Shown here: piece by piece, positions 42,812 through 54,723 of the stretch
Numbering within the stretch: position 1 is the first letter of the stretch
Layout: every line of letters begins with the position of its first letter
Assembly (NCBI GenBank): GCA_000498155.1
Contig: AXZN01000024.1
Coordinates: 496,001 to 560,000, forward strand
Origin: Shiraia sp. slf14
Taxonomy: Eukaryota; Ascomycota; Dothideomycetes; Pleosporales; Shiraiaceae
Direction of reading: 5' to 3'
DNA: 64,000 nucleotides
Notes under the pieces: generated by a model
Databases searched by the model: none
What the model saw: only the letters and a program-made list of their open reading frames with translations
Told to the model about the DNA's origin: nothing
Program-made: the position numbers and the translations under genes

Positions 42812-43677
42812 TCAAGTCAAATTTCTGGGCAAAGGCGCTCGTTCCGCCGCCGGCAGCGTCCTACCAGCGCTATCGGCGTCCTTGAGGTTGACCAGCCTGG
42901 GGGCATTTGCTGTGGACGAATACCGAGGATGCCCTCTTGCGCCTCCTTGCTCACTTCTACTACTGCCACCAGAAGAGCCCTCTTCCTCCCAACCCGGCCC
43001 ATCCGTGCCCTCGCGCTGGCGTCGTTGTCGATCATGCCGTAGCATAGACGCTCTTTCGTCTTCAAAGTCCTCGTCAAGGAGCTCTCCATCCGCAGTATCA
43101 TAATCCGGTGGCGCAATCCATTCCCGTGGTACAACGCATGGGAGAGCTACGCCTATACTAGCGGCGCGATTGAGCCAGCTGGGGGCGGTTCGGCCGGTGA
43201 GTTTCTCGCAGAGGTATGAAGTGAAGTGGTTGCAGTTCTTGGTAAGGAGGTTGTAGGAGGTTCCCATGAATTCCATGGAGGCCTAGACAACGGTTAGTAC
43301 TAGTACAATTTATGGGTCTCGTAATAAAGACTTCGTACTTGGTGTATGATGGCGTCCATTTCTTCTTGTGGTCTGAACGAGAAGCCATGAAGGATGGCTT
43401 GCCTGAACGTCCCGCCCGGTGGCTCCAACCCTGGCTTCGTCCAGTATACCCCAGTCAAGTCTCGCCTATCGTGGCCACCATATGCGTATTCTCTATCTCC
43501 AATGACGACCCCAGAGTGGAGGAGGGAGCTGCCGATTGCCCATAGTACTGTCGATACCTTGCCTGGCGGAAGCAGATCGTAGACGTGGATGGTGACTTCA
43601 GTTCTTTGCATAGAGAGGGTGTTTCGGTGTGATGTAGACGTCTTGCGGGTAGGTTTTGGGCGCGCTGGGGATGCCAT
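42812..43677 (-). CDS. PPPDE/DeSI-type cysteine isopeptidase
   Basis: Two exons (43677-43339 and 43282-42812), with a 56-nt GT-AG intron, give 269 aa. The PPPDE fold begins EVTIHVYDLLPPGKVS. The catalytic His54 is in LLHSGVVIGD and Cys130 in LLTKNCNHFT, the expected circularly permuted papain-like dyad. YAYGGH and GTFRQAILHGF are further family motifs. The C-terminal 110 residues are charged and disordered. Family members remove SUMO or ubiquitin from proteins. The start is ATG 43677; upstream the frame only reaches a TTG. Confidence 0.88.
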
Positions 43678-44386
43678 TGTGTATGTGGTTGTTTGTTTGT
43701 ACGGTTGATAGGTCAAGCAGAGGTATAAGTGGTATAAGTACTGGGGTGGTCGGTGTTAAGTTATGCAGGTGATGATGTATAATTGGCAGGGCACATTGGC
43801 GTAATGATGACAGGGACAAGGAAAATAGGACGAGAAGGGGTATAGGACGGGAGAGACAAAGGAGCCAGCCCTTGAGGGAAATGTCTAAAAGTGTACAATG
43901 CAGAGGAGAGCAGGTGTTGTGGGGGAGAGCATGAGCATGGCTGCAACGAGCGAGGCAGACGACATCATGTTCGCAGCGGCGCCAGGCATTGCTCTAGGCG
44001 CTCGGCTAGCTCATAGGCATCCCACCCTTCGCACACACAGACATCCCGCAGCGCCTTTGCCGCAAGCAGACAAGCGCGAAAGGCAACGCAGAAATCGGTT
44101 GGCGGTGCAGCAACAGGTCCAATCCAAGTTTCTTTGCCCACCACCACAACCCGACCCAAGCTAAAGGTTCCCAGAGAGGCTGCAAAGTCATCTCTGGCCC
44201 CTCCATTTCTTCACCACGCCCCCCACCACCCCTCTTCCCTTTTCCTTCTCTTCTTTGATACCCACTTTCTTGCGCCCAGCAGCCAGGACTGTCTGCCCGC
44301 TTTCTTCTCCTCGTCTCTTCTGTGCGCAAAAAATTTGCGTCACCTTCCTGCCTGTGCGCACCTACGCTTCAGCAAAGAAAAAGAAG
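43678..44386. other. Divergent promoter region of the DeSI and OLA1 genes
   Basis: No gene is supported. The OLA1 side (44190-44370) is C/T-rich, typical of a strong fungal promoter and leader. Overlapping frames on both strands are artefacts. Confidence 0.5.
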
Positions 44387-45870
44387 ATGCCTCCCAAGAA
44401 AGCCGTCAAGGAAGAGAAGATCCACCTCGGCCGGCCGGGCAACAGCCTCAAGAGCGGCATCGTGAGTGAGAGCCCTGCTTGCTGTCGTTGTCGCGTTCTC
44501 ACATTAACAGTGACTGCCAGGTGGGCTTAGCCAATGTCGGTAAATCGACGCTCTTCCAGGCCATCACCAAGTGCTCTCTGGGAAATCCTGCCGTAAGCCG
44601 AGCCTAATTTGCGCTACGACCACCGCACTGACCCGTGCAGAACTTTCCTTATGCTACCATCGACCCCGAAGAAGCGCGTGTCATCGTCCCTGACGAAAGA
44701 TTCGACTGGCTTGTAGAGCACTACAAGCCCAAGTCGCAGGTTCCTGCCAACTTGACCGTCTACGACATTGCTGGTCTCACTCGCGGAGCCTCGACGGGTG
44801 CTGGTCTCGGAAATGCCTTCTTGTCACACATTCGCGCCGTCGATGCCATCTTCCAAGTCGTTCGATGTTTCGACGATGCAGAGATCATTCACGTTGAGGG
44901 TGACGTAGACCCCATCCGTGATTTGGACATCATCGCCGAGGAGCTGCGTCTTAAGGACATTGAGTTCGTCGAGAAGTCGCTCGAGAAGCTCGTCAAGGAG
45001 ACCAGGCGAGGCGGACAGAGCTTGGAGATGAAGAAGCTCAAGGAGGAGCAAGCTACTGTTGAGAAGATTCTCGCCATGCTTAAGGATGGCAAAGACGTCC
45101 GAAAAGGCGTCTGGTCACCCAAGGAGGTACGTACAAGAAAATTTTCTTCCCATCACACACGCCTCGAAAGATGACAAAGAGCGATTGCTCTCTAATCCCA
45201 GCTCTTTGATGCCCCATTAACGCTGGGGCTTCATGAAAAGACGTCCATTTCTGACTTTGACACCAACATTCTCGCTTTGCATGCATCTACTTTCAGCGAA
45301 CATGTGCTTACCGTTTGCTAGGTCGAGGTCATCAACCCTCTTTTCCTCCTCTCCGCTAAGCCCGTTGTCTTCCTTGTCAACCTCAGCGAGAGGGACTACG
45401 TCCGCCAAAAGAACAAGCATCTTCCCAAGATTGCTCAGTGGGTCAAGGAAAACGCACCTGGTGACCCAGTCATCCCCATCTCTGTTCAGTACGAGGAGCG
45501 TCTTGCTGTCATGAGTGATGAAGAGTCAGCTGAGGAGCAGAAGACCGTGGGCGCAAAGTCCATCCTTCCTAAGGTCGTCACCACTATGCGCAAGGCTCTT
45601 GACCTTGGCAGCTTCTTCACAACTGGTACCGATGAGGTTAGGCAATGGACTATAAGGAATGGCACCAAGGCGCCACAAGCCGCTGGTGTCATTCACGGTG
45701 ATTTCGAGAAGACCTTCATCCAGGTCGTTGTATACAACTACAGCGTACTGAGGGAAGAAGGCGATGAAGCAGGTGTAAAGGCTAAGGGTAAGGTCATGAC
45801 CAAGGGTAAGGACTACGTTGTCGAGGATGGTGATATCATCCTCGTCAAGGCTGGTGCAGCCAAGTCGTAG
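44387..45870 (+). CDS. OLA1: Obg-like ATPase OLA1/YchF
   Basis: Conserved cytosolic P-loop ATPase of the TRAFAC class, implicated in translation and stress responses. Four exons (44387-44461, 44521-44592, 44641-45126 and 45322-45870) give 393 aa, the usual length. The P-loop GLANVGKSTLF starts at about residue 27, directly after intron 1. The NFPYATIDPEEARV switch I and the DIAGLTRGAS Walker B/switch II follow. The usual NKxD is replaced by NLSE, as in ATP-specific OLA1 proteins. A coiled-coil insertion and a C-terminal TGS domain (FFTTGTDEVRQWTIRNGTKA) complete it. Intron 3 is 195 nt; the others are 48-59 nt. Confidence 0.97.
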
Positions 45871-46117
45871 AGCCGTTACTTCGTCATGATCTCTTCTCTT
45901 TCCTCACGGTGGATATAAAAGCTGCCCATTGCAGCAATGGCTATCATAGTGATATGCGCAGCTCTACGCTGCTCCAGCCATGATATCTATGAATGATTAA
46001 CGTGCAAGGCGTAAAAGTCTTTACGAATCAAATAAAGGAATGAACATTCAAACATGTCAATTACTGTCTTCCCAACCCAATTCTCCCAACTATGACTATG
46101 CTACACCCCATCATTCC

Positions 46118-49106
46118 CTACCTAACCCCCTTCTTCTCCTCCGCCAACATCCAACTATTCCCACAAACACAATGCTTCGCCACCCCCATCAACCAACTCG
46201 AATGATGCGGCGTATACCCCGGCAGTCCCTGCATCACATCCTCCATGTACGCACCACACCTCACACACCTCCTAAGCTGCGCCTTCCTCTTCCCCGCAAC
46301 CGTCTCGCCGTTCGCACTCTGAATGCTATCGCTCCTGCTCCTCGTCTGCTGCGTACTAATCGTCGGATGCGTATGCGTCCCCGTCCCACGGATAATCATC
46401 TTCTGACACACATCCACGACATGCGCATCGTGCCATGCAGCGCTGCGCTTCGAGTCCGCGAAGCCGAGCCACGTGGTGTCGAAGAACATGAGGCGGCCCA
46501 TGTCGAGTCTATCCGCGAGACAGCCAGAGGGGGCTTTGTCGTTGAAGAGGGAGTCGGTAACGAGGCGTTTGGCGATGGGGAAGAGGACGTCGGGGATTTT
46601 GCCGTGGAGCAAGTCGCGTTCGATGAGGTTGCGGTGGGTGTCGGAGAGGGATTTTGATTTGTAGGTGGTGCGGACGAGGGATTGGGTTTCGGTTACGAGG
46701 ACATCGAACCAGCGCCATTCGAAGGGGACTTCGTTGACGGCGGTGTGGAGCGGGGTGTAGAGTTTGCGGATTTCCGGGGGTGGTGGCGGGACGCTGGGGG
46801 AGAGGAAGTGTTCGGCGGATCGTTTGACCCAGGCTATGGGGGAGGACCAGAGTTTCATCATTGCGCGTGGGAAGGCGGAGAGGAGGAGGGTGATGGAGGG
46901 GATGTTGAGTTCGTGCATTTTTTGCTCGAGGACTTCGCGGGTAAGGTCTGCTGGGGGGATGTCTTGGACTGCGCGGCCAAGGGTGAAGAGGCCGTCGAGG
47001 AGGTAGGCCATGAAGTGCATTATCCAGCGGCAGATACCGATGAATTGTGGTACGACTTCAGGACGAAGCTTGTTCTTTTCCAGTGCACCATGCATTCTTG
47101 CAATGGTGGTGAGGATCTGTGTAGTGTATTTGATGTTAAGAATGATCCAGGCTGTTTTGCTGGTAAACGAGCGTTTACTGGTGCTTTGTAGGCCAAAGAG
47201 GTTCATGGCTGAGAGAGTTTTGACAAAGAAGGGTGAGCGCCCAAGAAGAACGAGGTGTTGACTGCTGTTATCATCAACTCCACAGTCAATGTTGACTTGT
47301 AAGCTGTCAAACAGGAGACGAATAAAGTGCTCCTGGCGTTTTTCGCTAAGGGTTCCGATGATGCTGAAAATATCATCGCTGGAATAATATTGGTTTGCAG
47401 CTGAAGCAGATTGAAGCACCAGGGCGGCCAGAGCTGCTGAGTGTCGCGGGTCATCGTCGTCATTGGCAAGCGTGCCATGTTGGAACTCTATTGAACGAAG
47501 CTTGATACTGCCCTCATGCTGCATGCAGACAGCTATACAGTGATTCGGAGAAAAGGCCACATGCAAGCTGGGCTCTCCCAAGGGAAAGACGAAGCCAGCT
47601 TGTAGTAGGGAAGTGACAGTATCGGTATTACCATCAGGCATGATCACTTCCATCGTCGTCCGTTTTCTAATCTCAATAGTGCCGTCACTGTAACAGAAAG
47701 CGAGTAACATATGATACCAGAGTGGTTGAACAAGCAAAACGACTGAATGAAGCATGAAGTCGAGCTGCCGCTTCATGAAGAAATCTGTCTTGTTATTATT
47801 TGAGCTAACGCTCTTTTTCTTCGATGTGACTTGGTCCAAACTTGAGTTGAGCTCATTCTGTTGCATCGGCTGGACATGCCACTTGACTATGACACTATGC
47901 TGACTTGCTTGCGGTTGCAACTGGTCCAATGAAACGTTGTTTGGAGGACAGCAAAAGATGGCTTGTATTGTTGGTACTGAACCATCATCCTGCTCAGGTG
48001 TAGTGGGCAGAAAGCTGAGATGCGTTAAATCTGCAGCAATGGTGCCCGTAGAGTGGTGCCCATTGCTCATATCGTCGGAACCAATATTGACAGGGGCACA
48101 ATTCTCCTCAATTGTGATCAACGAAACCTGGACAACAGGCTTCTCGAAAGGCCCAGCGTTAATGTTGCGTTTCTCAGGAGGCACGTTCCAAGCAAACTCA
48201 ACCCGATACAAGTGCAGTCGTTGCGTTACATCGTACGCTGCTAACAACAAATTGTTGTCACTACTAGAAGCGAATGCAGCGTGTGTGAACGGTTCTCTGG
48301 TAGATGCTGTTGCGCACAGCTGTGTCGAAACTTCTTGCCAGCTGCTATCATTTTGCTGAAAACGTAGCTTCAGCTCCCCATGCCGCTTGAGGTAGACCAG
48401 TGAAGCCTTACTATCGACTGGGTGATAAGCATCGTGGAACGTGTGAGACTTGATATGCCATTTCCACTTGTTGCCATCTCGAGCTGTTGACCAGGCGATT
48501 TGGTTCTGTTAAAGCAGTGTCAACACAGTCATTTTTCGTAGAAGTGTCAAGAAGAATATACCTTCTGTTCATAGGGGAGTATGGCAAGCCAGTGCATACC
48601 AACAACTCCATCTACCTCGGCTTCTGGATGGCCCAACTCGGCCCTGGTGAAATGCATGCGGTCGAGAGCCATGGCGCAGGAGAAAATGAGAACTCGACCA
48701 GCAGCATCCATTACAGCTAGATCATTTCCTAAATGACTCCAGGAGAGATGCACAAACGGGAACTGATCACGGCCTTGGGGAAATTCAAGGGGAACGTCTT
48801 TTCTTAGATCCCATTTGCCGCTTTCAGGATCCCGAGAAAACACTTTCAAGTTGATAGTATAGCCATCGGGGCTTATATACGCAACGCAGCCATTTTTGGA
48901 CCATGCTATCCTCCTTGATGGGTGGTCAATATCACTTATGTACAACACGTGAGCTGTTGAACGTACTGGGAGCACCCACTTGCAGCTAACTCGTCGATTC
49001 GACGACCTAGCCCTTTGAGTGGTGGTGTAGCGGTGATGGACTGTAGGGTTACATGTTCAGAGTCTCCAAAGAGGTCGTCAACGTCCATGTTGTAGGTGTT
49101 ATCCAT
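46118..49106 (-). CDS. MED16: Mediator complex subunit 16
   Basis: Tail-module subunit of Mediator, linking activators to RNA polymerase II. Three exons on the minus strand (49106-48967, 48913-48562 and 48505-46118) with 53- and 56-nt GT-AG introns give 959 aa. The short acidic N-terminus NMDVDDLFGDSE and RRIDELAASGCSQRIAWSKN are typical of fungal MED16. WD40-like beta-propeller sequence fills the first half. The helical second half ends in a zinc-binding element (RRCVRCGAYMEDV ... KHCVCGNSW). No single long frame covers the gene; exon junctions restore C-S-Q-R-I-A-W and Y-E-Q-K-N-Q-I-A-W. It converges on OLA1, 247 bases apart. Confidence 0.93.
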
Positions 49107-50352
49107 GATGCTGGTTGTGCATCAAGCTGACAGGTGTTGATGAGTAGCGAGCAGTCAAGACAATGGATATTAGATAGACACGCAGCGCCCATTAAACCAA
49201 GGCAGGTGTTTTCATTGGCTAGAAGAACCTGCGGGGTATCACTTCGAAAGCGAAAAGAAACAAAAAAGAAATATGTAAATGGTGGTGTCAAGCATGCCGT
49301 GGTGAGTGTAGACAAAAAGGGTTGGTTAGACGGTCATCTGGTTGGAGGACTCGACTTGGACCCAACGGTAGTAAGCGAGACGCTAACCTCCGCTAGCGTG
49401 GTTCAGCCTCGCCCAGTTTGGCGTGTGCTGGACGTGAAAGCTTCGTGCACATGCTTGTTGCACGGCGTGGGCTTGGTGTTCATTGTATGCCAATCTGTGT
49501 GTTACTGCCTCAAGATGGAATGAAACATGTGCATAAAAGCCGTGATTCACTTTACCCGGGGTATGCGTGAACACTACGGTTCCCCATAAGCTGTGCCTGC
49601 ACCCTGGCTTGCTGCTGTCAGACGAACCATGACGACTGGGGTCGCAAAAGGAAAACGAAATGCGATTGCTGTCGTCTGGCAGAATAGAGACAGAAACAAA
49701 GGCAAATCATTGTAAAGATTGCTTTGGGCAAGATATACCTAATCTACTACCTGCCAGTGATGTGGTTCCTGATGATGGCGGGTTGCAAGCGGGCCAGGCT
49801 CCGTTCAAGATGTAAACAAGACGGATCTGTTTTGGGCCTGGAGTTCGCAGTCTTGGCGTGCCGGTTCAAGGTATTCGCTGGCCCTCGTTCTTTATCGCGC
49901 AACGACATTCCAACCTCCTCATTTCCCCCACGCCCGCTCTGCCGCGCCTGCGCGTCTACAACACACGCGCTCCCGCCCTCGCTCAAACGGTCACAATGGC
50001 CTAGTCTCGCTTCCCCGTTTGCTTGCATTCGTCGCCTGCAGCTCCAGCACGGGCGGTGACGGCAACAACCTGCAGCACCCTCAATTCACCACCGACCTCT
50101 TCACACCATCTCGACTTTCGGCACTATACAGCACGCTGCTCCTCCACACTGCAATTACTTGACTTATGCTGAGCGGGTTTCCTCTCGCGATAGTGTTACT
50201 GTTCGAGCCGCATCTTTGAGCGCGCAGTCTCCCTTGGGTTGGAAGGCACGTCGCTCGTCACTCACAAACAGCCCACCGCACCTTTCCCCTAACACTCGCT
50301 TGCTACTGCCTCCAGCAACCATCACGCGTCTCACTACAGCTTCCCCTTCACC
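49107..50352. other. Divergent promoter region of MED16 and the sirtuin gene
   Basis: No gene is supported in these 1.2 kb. The part from 49900 is C/T-rich and is probably the long 5' leader of the sirtuin gene. Confidence 0.5.
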
Positions 50353-52365
50353 ATGGAGTTTATTTCACTGAACCGCGAGCCGAGCTCGCCGCTCAGTCCT
50401 GTCCCATCCGACGCGTCAGATTCAGAGGTTTCTGTTTTGTCGCGGTCACCCACTCCACCCTCAGAAATCAACCTGTCCTTCTCCAAACGACACTCGTACA
50501 TTTCCCCATCATCCTCTTGCAGGACTTCGGCCAAAACCTCACCCGCTCCTGAAGATATGCCATCTCCACCATCGAGCAATGATGACGACGCGCCTCCGCG
50601 TAAGAAAAGAAAGCTTGCAGATCCCAAGGAACGCACTACACAGCGTCTCGACCTGTCAAAGTCATACATCAGCCCAGACCAGGAACCACAGCTAAAGCGC
50701 CTGCTAAACGTGTTGCACAAAAAGCGGAAGATTGTTGTTATTGCTGGTGCGGGGATTTCCGTTTCAGCTGGCATTCCAGACTTTCGTTCAGCTACAGGCC
50801 TGTTCAACACCCTCAAAAAGGAACACAAGCTCAAATCTTCTGGTAAAGATCTGTTCGATGCTTCTGTATATCAAGACGACACGTCGACATCAACATTCCA
50901 CGACATGGTTCGCACTCTATCACAACACACAAAATCTGCGCAGCCAACCGCCTTTCATCACATGCTCGCAACGCTAGCCCAGGAAGGGCGGCTCATGCGT
51001 CTATACACACAGAATGTTGATGGCATCGAGGTCTCAATGCCTCCACTAAGCACGCAAATTCCTCTACCAAAGAAAGGACCATGGCCCAAGACTGTGCAGG
51101 TGCACGGAGGCCTTGACTATATGGTCTGTTCAAAATGCCACTCCCTTTCGCCTTTCAATGCCGAGATGTTCAACGGGCCCAAGGCACCACCCTGCCCCAG
51201 TTGCGTTGAGAATGATGCCGTTCGGCAAGTAGCAGACAAGCGAAGCCATGGTATTGGCTGCCTGCGTCCACGTATGGTTTTGTATAATGAGCATAATCCT
51301 GATGATGAAGCCATTGGATCTTGTGCCGCTACAGACATGCGTCTTCGCCCGGACGCCGTTATCGTCGTGGGCACTACTTTGAAAGTTCCAGGTGTGCGAA
51401 GGATCGCTCGTGAGATGTGCAACATTGTTCGTGATCGACGCGATGGTGTTGCAATCTGGATCAACAATGACCCTGAACCTGTCGGAAAGGATTTGGAAGA
51501 AGCATGGGACCTGGTGGTCAAGGGCCCTTGCGATGAAGTTGCGCGTCACGCCAATATGCGCCGATGGGATGACCCAATGGAATACAAAGAAGTCACAGAT
51601 GACGTCGTTAACAAGATTAAAGACAAGCAAAAAGCGGAAGTTGTTATTGGTACTCCTCGTAAGCCTGGCGTACTTCGCAATGCAGGACAGTTGACACCAG
51701 GTCAAAGCCCACGCATGCTGCCTCAGACGATGGTCAAGGAAGAGCAAACCACTCCTTCCAAGAAGGGAACCAAACGCAAGTCTGATGCGCAAATGAACCT
51801 GTTTGGTAAGGTTGCAGGCAAGGCGCCAGCGAAGAAGACTCAAGCACAGCCTAAGAAACCAGCTACTGGTAGGGGCAGAACCAAGAAAGAACCAAAGAAA
51901 GAATTGCCTGGTATCAATGCTGTTTTCAAGGCTACCAAAAACACGACCAAATCTGCGACCAAAGGCAAAGCAACAGATCCGAGTGTTCCAGTGGTCAAAT
52001 TGGAGCCAATCGTGCCCGTGCAACCCGTACCTCCAGAGCACCAAATCATTCGAGTCGAGAAGCGTCAGAACCCAACAACACCCCGAAAAGGCGCGCAGGT
52101 CACCAAGTTCCGCAAAGGAGGGTTGGTCATGGCGCCATTATCAGAAGCCGATCGTCGGAACAATCAATCACCTAAACGGCCAGAGATTGAGACTTTCACC
52201 CCTACTAAGCCTCGCACACCAAGCGAGCAAATCCTGGAGGAAATTCAATATTACGCGGCCACCTCCCCTACAAGCGATTCTCGCCCCTCTACTGCCAGCT
52301 CGCAAAGGCACGAGATCGAGAGGCCTAATTCCATTCCTCACGGTATGACTAACATACTATGTTAA
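50353..52365 (+). CDS. NAD-dependent histone deacetylase, HST3/HST4 type
   Basis: A single exon of 670 aa. A Ser/Pro-rich acidic N-terminus with a basic cluster (RKKRKL) leads to the sirtuin core (about 115-400). Motifs are GAGISVSAGIPDFRS (about 132), TQNVDG (219-224), catalytic His251 in VHGG, and zinc ligands Cys259/262 and Cys281/284. GTTLKVPG and WINNDPEP close the NAD site. Spacing matches Hst3/Hst4, which remove H3K56 acetylation after DNA replication. The C-terminal 250 residues are Lys/Pro/Thr-rich and disordered. The frame ends HGMTNILC; a GTATGA near the end could be a donor to a further small exon, so the extreme C-terminus is uncertain. Confidence 0.92.
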   Translation: MEFISLNREPSSPLSPVPSDASDSEVSVLSRSPTPPSEINLSFSKRHSYISPSSSCRTSAKTSPAPEDMPSPPSSNDDDAPPRKKRKLADPKERTTQRLDLSKSYISPDQEPQLKRLLNVLHKKRKIVVIAGAGISVSAGIPDFRSATGLFNTLKKEHKLKSSGKDLFDASVYQDDTSTSTFHDMVRTLSQHTKSAQPTAFHHMLATLAQEGRLMRLYTQNVDGIEVSMPPLSTQIPLPKKGPWPKTVQVHGGLDYMVCSKCHSLSPFNAEMFNGPKAPPCPSCVENDAVRQVADKRSHGIGCLRPRMVLYNEHNPDDEAIGSCAATDMRLRPDAVIVVGTTLKVPGVRRIAREMCNIVRDRRDGVAIWINNDPEPVGKDLEEAWDLVVKGPCDEVARHANMRRWDDPMEYKEVTDDVVNKIKDKQKAEVVIGTPRKPGVLRNAGQLTPGQSPRMLPQTMVKEEQTTPSKKGTKRKSDAQMNLFGKVAGKAPAKKTQAQPKKPATGRGRTKKEPKKELPGINAVFKATKNTTKSATKGKATDPSVPVVKLEPIVPVQPVPPEHQIIRVEKRQNPTTPRKGAQVTKFRKGGLVMAPLSEADRRNNQSPKRPEIETFTPTKPRTPSEQILEEIQYYAATSPTSDSRPSTASSQRHEIERPNSIPHGMTNILC

Positions 52366-53004
52366 GCCGATGCATTTTATGGTGTTGAAAATATTCTTTG
52401 CTACGGGCAGCTCGCTGCATTTTTCTTTCTGTACGAAGGATGAGAGACTGCATATACGGCGTTGTTAATTCCACCAGACGGTGGCCCGGCTGTACAAGTT
52501 AGTGCTCCATTCATGGATTTACGTCGTCCCGTCTTTGGCTGCATGATACCCGGCCGGCCAACAGTTTTCCTTCGTAGTTTTGGCGGCCATCTATATAGAT
52601 CTAGTGGGTGATATCAGCTTCGGCTGCTGCTTATCAATTGATGATTTCGTTCTTAACGTTTTACACCGTTGTACAATCGTGACCTCTGAAATATAAATAT
52701 GTGAAAAGCTGTACTAAGACTAGCGTTAGCTTGGCAACAGTCTACCTCTCACCAGCTTCGACATCGCAACCACAATGAATGTAATTTCTGAGTGTACTAT
52801 GTAACGAACGATCGCACCTAGATTTCTCATTCAGCCCATGTTTTAGACATCTGATTTCTTCATCTCTCAATGCTACGAACGACCAAACTTAGCTGGCCCC
52901 TGAGATAATCATTATTATTCTATACATTGATTACCAAGACGGTACCATCAGGGATAGACGTCCTAGCTTCCATTGTCCATTCGATATCACAGGAAAGGCC
53001 ATTT
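52366..53004. other. Intergenic region
   Basis: No gene is seen between the sirtuin and the PI-PLC gene. It holds the sirtuin 3' UTR and the PI-PLC promoter. The PI-PLC frame is open upstream to 52927 but has no ATG there. Confidence 0.5.
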
Positions 53005-54609
53005 ATGATGTCTCATTCCCTAATCATCCGAAATTTGAGCGCAACCGCTTTTTCAATCAAACGAATAGAACGTTTCGAAGATCCAAAGTCAGCACAATCA
53101 AAGCCCAATGAGTATTCGGTAGGAACTGCGAATGCCATTTCTGCAGCGCCTTCAGCTTCGGAGCTAGGTGAGCACGTTCATAGCTTCCAGTGTGAAGACT
53201 CAAATATCGAATTTGCTCCATTTGAGTCTTGCACTTTGAGGTTTGTGGAGGCTGAACGCGAACAACTGGTTGGACATTCAAAAGGCATTATCATGCGGAT
53301 AACGGTTGAAGACGCTGGAGGCTTGCGTTACCGCATTGATACAAATCCTTCGCATACCCAGAAATCTTCAAGGATATTGACACCACTCTCAACCAATCCA
53401 TCCGCCAATTTTAAAGCTCTATTCCATCCTTCAACACCAATAGGCCATCTTACCATATATCAAAGTAATCTATTCGATTATGAAAGCTGGATGGCATCCC
53501 TGCCCGATACACTCCCATTATCAGCAGTCAGCATTCCCGGGACCCATAACTCTCATACACACTATCGCGCTCTGCCCTCAGTCCGCTGTCAGACAACAGA
53601 CATTAAAACCCAACTCGAAAACGGCATTCGATTCCTCGATATACGCCTCCAACCCATCCACGCCACGGACCCCAGCAAAAAGGAGCTCTACCTCGTCCAC
53701 GGCTCCTTCCCCATCAGCCTCACAGGCCCAAAACTCTTCTCCCCTGTCCTCGAAACAATCTACACCTTCCTCGCAACCCACCCCAGCGAAACAATCTTCC
53801 TCTCCCTCAAACGCGAAGGCATAGGCAACGCTACAGACACCCACTTCGCCCACATCCTACAAAAGCACTACATCGCACCCAACCCCTCAAAATGGTACAC
53901 ACACCCTGATATCCCATCCCTCGGCGCCGCACGCGGGAAAATCGTTTTGGTCAGACGCTTCAAAATACCCGCTGAGCTGGAACCATTAGGCCTCGACGCA
54001 TCCCCATGGCCACATAGCACGCCGCACGCACTCTTCCCGGAGAACAAAGCAATCTTCTGCATCCAAGATTTCCACGATGTCTTAGATCCGAAACTCATCC
54101 CCGATAAGGTCAGGTATGTCAACGAACATATCGGGCGGGCAGCGGCATGCGTACATTCTCATTCCCCTACTTCCCTACCTTCGCATGATACCTCAGAGGA
54201 TGGTGAGGGCCTCCACAAGGATGCCGAAAAAAGAGGATTGGGAGGTGGAGATGGGTGTGAGCGCATCCATCCAATCCACCTAAACTTCCTGAGCGCCAGC
54301 AATTTCTGGAAGAGAGCGTGTTGGCCGGAGAAAATTGCAGGCACGATCAATCGTGGGATGGAGGAGTGGTTGTGTGTTGGGCATCATCTGTGTGAGGGGC
54401 TTGTGGAGCCTGGGGAGCCGGGACGGGTGGATTGTAGTGGTGATGGCGGTGGTAATGCGAAGGGACATATTATTAGGAAAGCGGGGACGGGGGACGGAGG
54501 CACAGGCGTGGTGATTATGGATTTTGTAGGGGAGGGAGGGGATTGGGAATTGGTGAGATTGGTGATTGGGATGAATATGGGGATTTTGAACAGAGGGGTT
54601 GAGAAGTGA
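53005..54609 (+). CDS. PI-PLC X-domain phosphodiesterase
   Basis: A 534-aa single-exon model from ATG 53005; a second ATG follows immediately. The N-terminal about 150 residues form a beta-rich domain also found in other fungal members. The X domain starts SIPGTHNSHTHYRAL, with catalytic His181 in GTHNSH. It continues TQLENGIRFLDIRLQP and LYLVHGSFPI (second His, about 232). There is no Y or C2 domain, so it is the compact bacterial/GPI-PLC-like type, not yeast Plc1. The C-terminus is Gly-rich, with a loop of low complexity (GEGLHKDAEKRGLGGGDG) inside the barrel. There is no signal peptide, so it is possibly cytosolic. It converges on the rhomboid gene. Confidence 0.87.
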   Translation: MMSHSLIIRNLSATAFSIKRIERFEDPKSAQSKPNEYSVGTANAISAAPSASELGEHVHSFQCEDSNIEFAPFESCTLRFVEAEREQLVGHSKGIIMRITVEDAGGLRYRIDTNPSHTQKSSRILTPLSTNPSANFKALFHPSTPIGHLTIYQSNLFDYESWMASLPDTLPLSAVSIPGTHNSHTHYRALPSVRCQTTDIKTQLENGIRFLDIRLQPIHATDPSKKELYLVHGSFPISLTGPKLFSPVLETIYTFLATHPSETIFLSLKREGIGNATDTHFAHILQKHYIAPNPSKWYTHPDIPSLGAARGKIVLVRRFKIPAELEPLGLDASPWPHSTPHALFPENKAIFCIQDFHDVLDPKLIPDKVRYVNEHIGRAAACVHSHSPTSLPSHDTSEDGEGLHKDAEKRGLGGGDGCERIHPIHLNFLSASNFWKRACWPEKIAGTINRGMEEWLCVGHHLCEGLVEPGEPGRVDCSGDGGGNAKGHIIRKAGTGDGGTGVVIMDFVGEGGDWELVRLVIGMNMGILNRGVEK

Positions 54610-54723
54610 TATGGAGAAGAGATGTGGAGTTTGTATAGTGTGAATTGTTTTGTATACAAGTATATTATACAACATTTTCCTCCTCTTCTCTTCTCTTCTA
54701 TTCCTTTCTTTTACAAATCCAAC

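Noticed and set aside
46040..47191. Plus-strand frames of 169-205 codons opposite MED16
   Set aside because: Antisense shadows of the GC-rich MED16 C-terminal coding sequence; low-complexity peptides.
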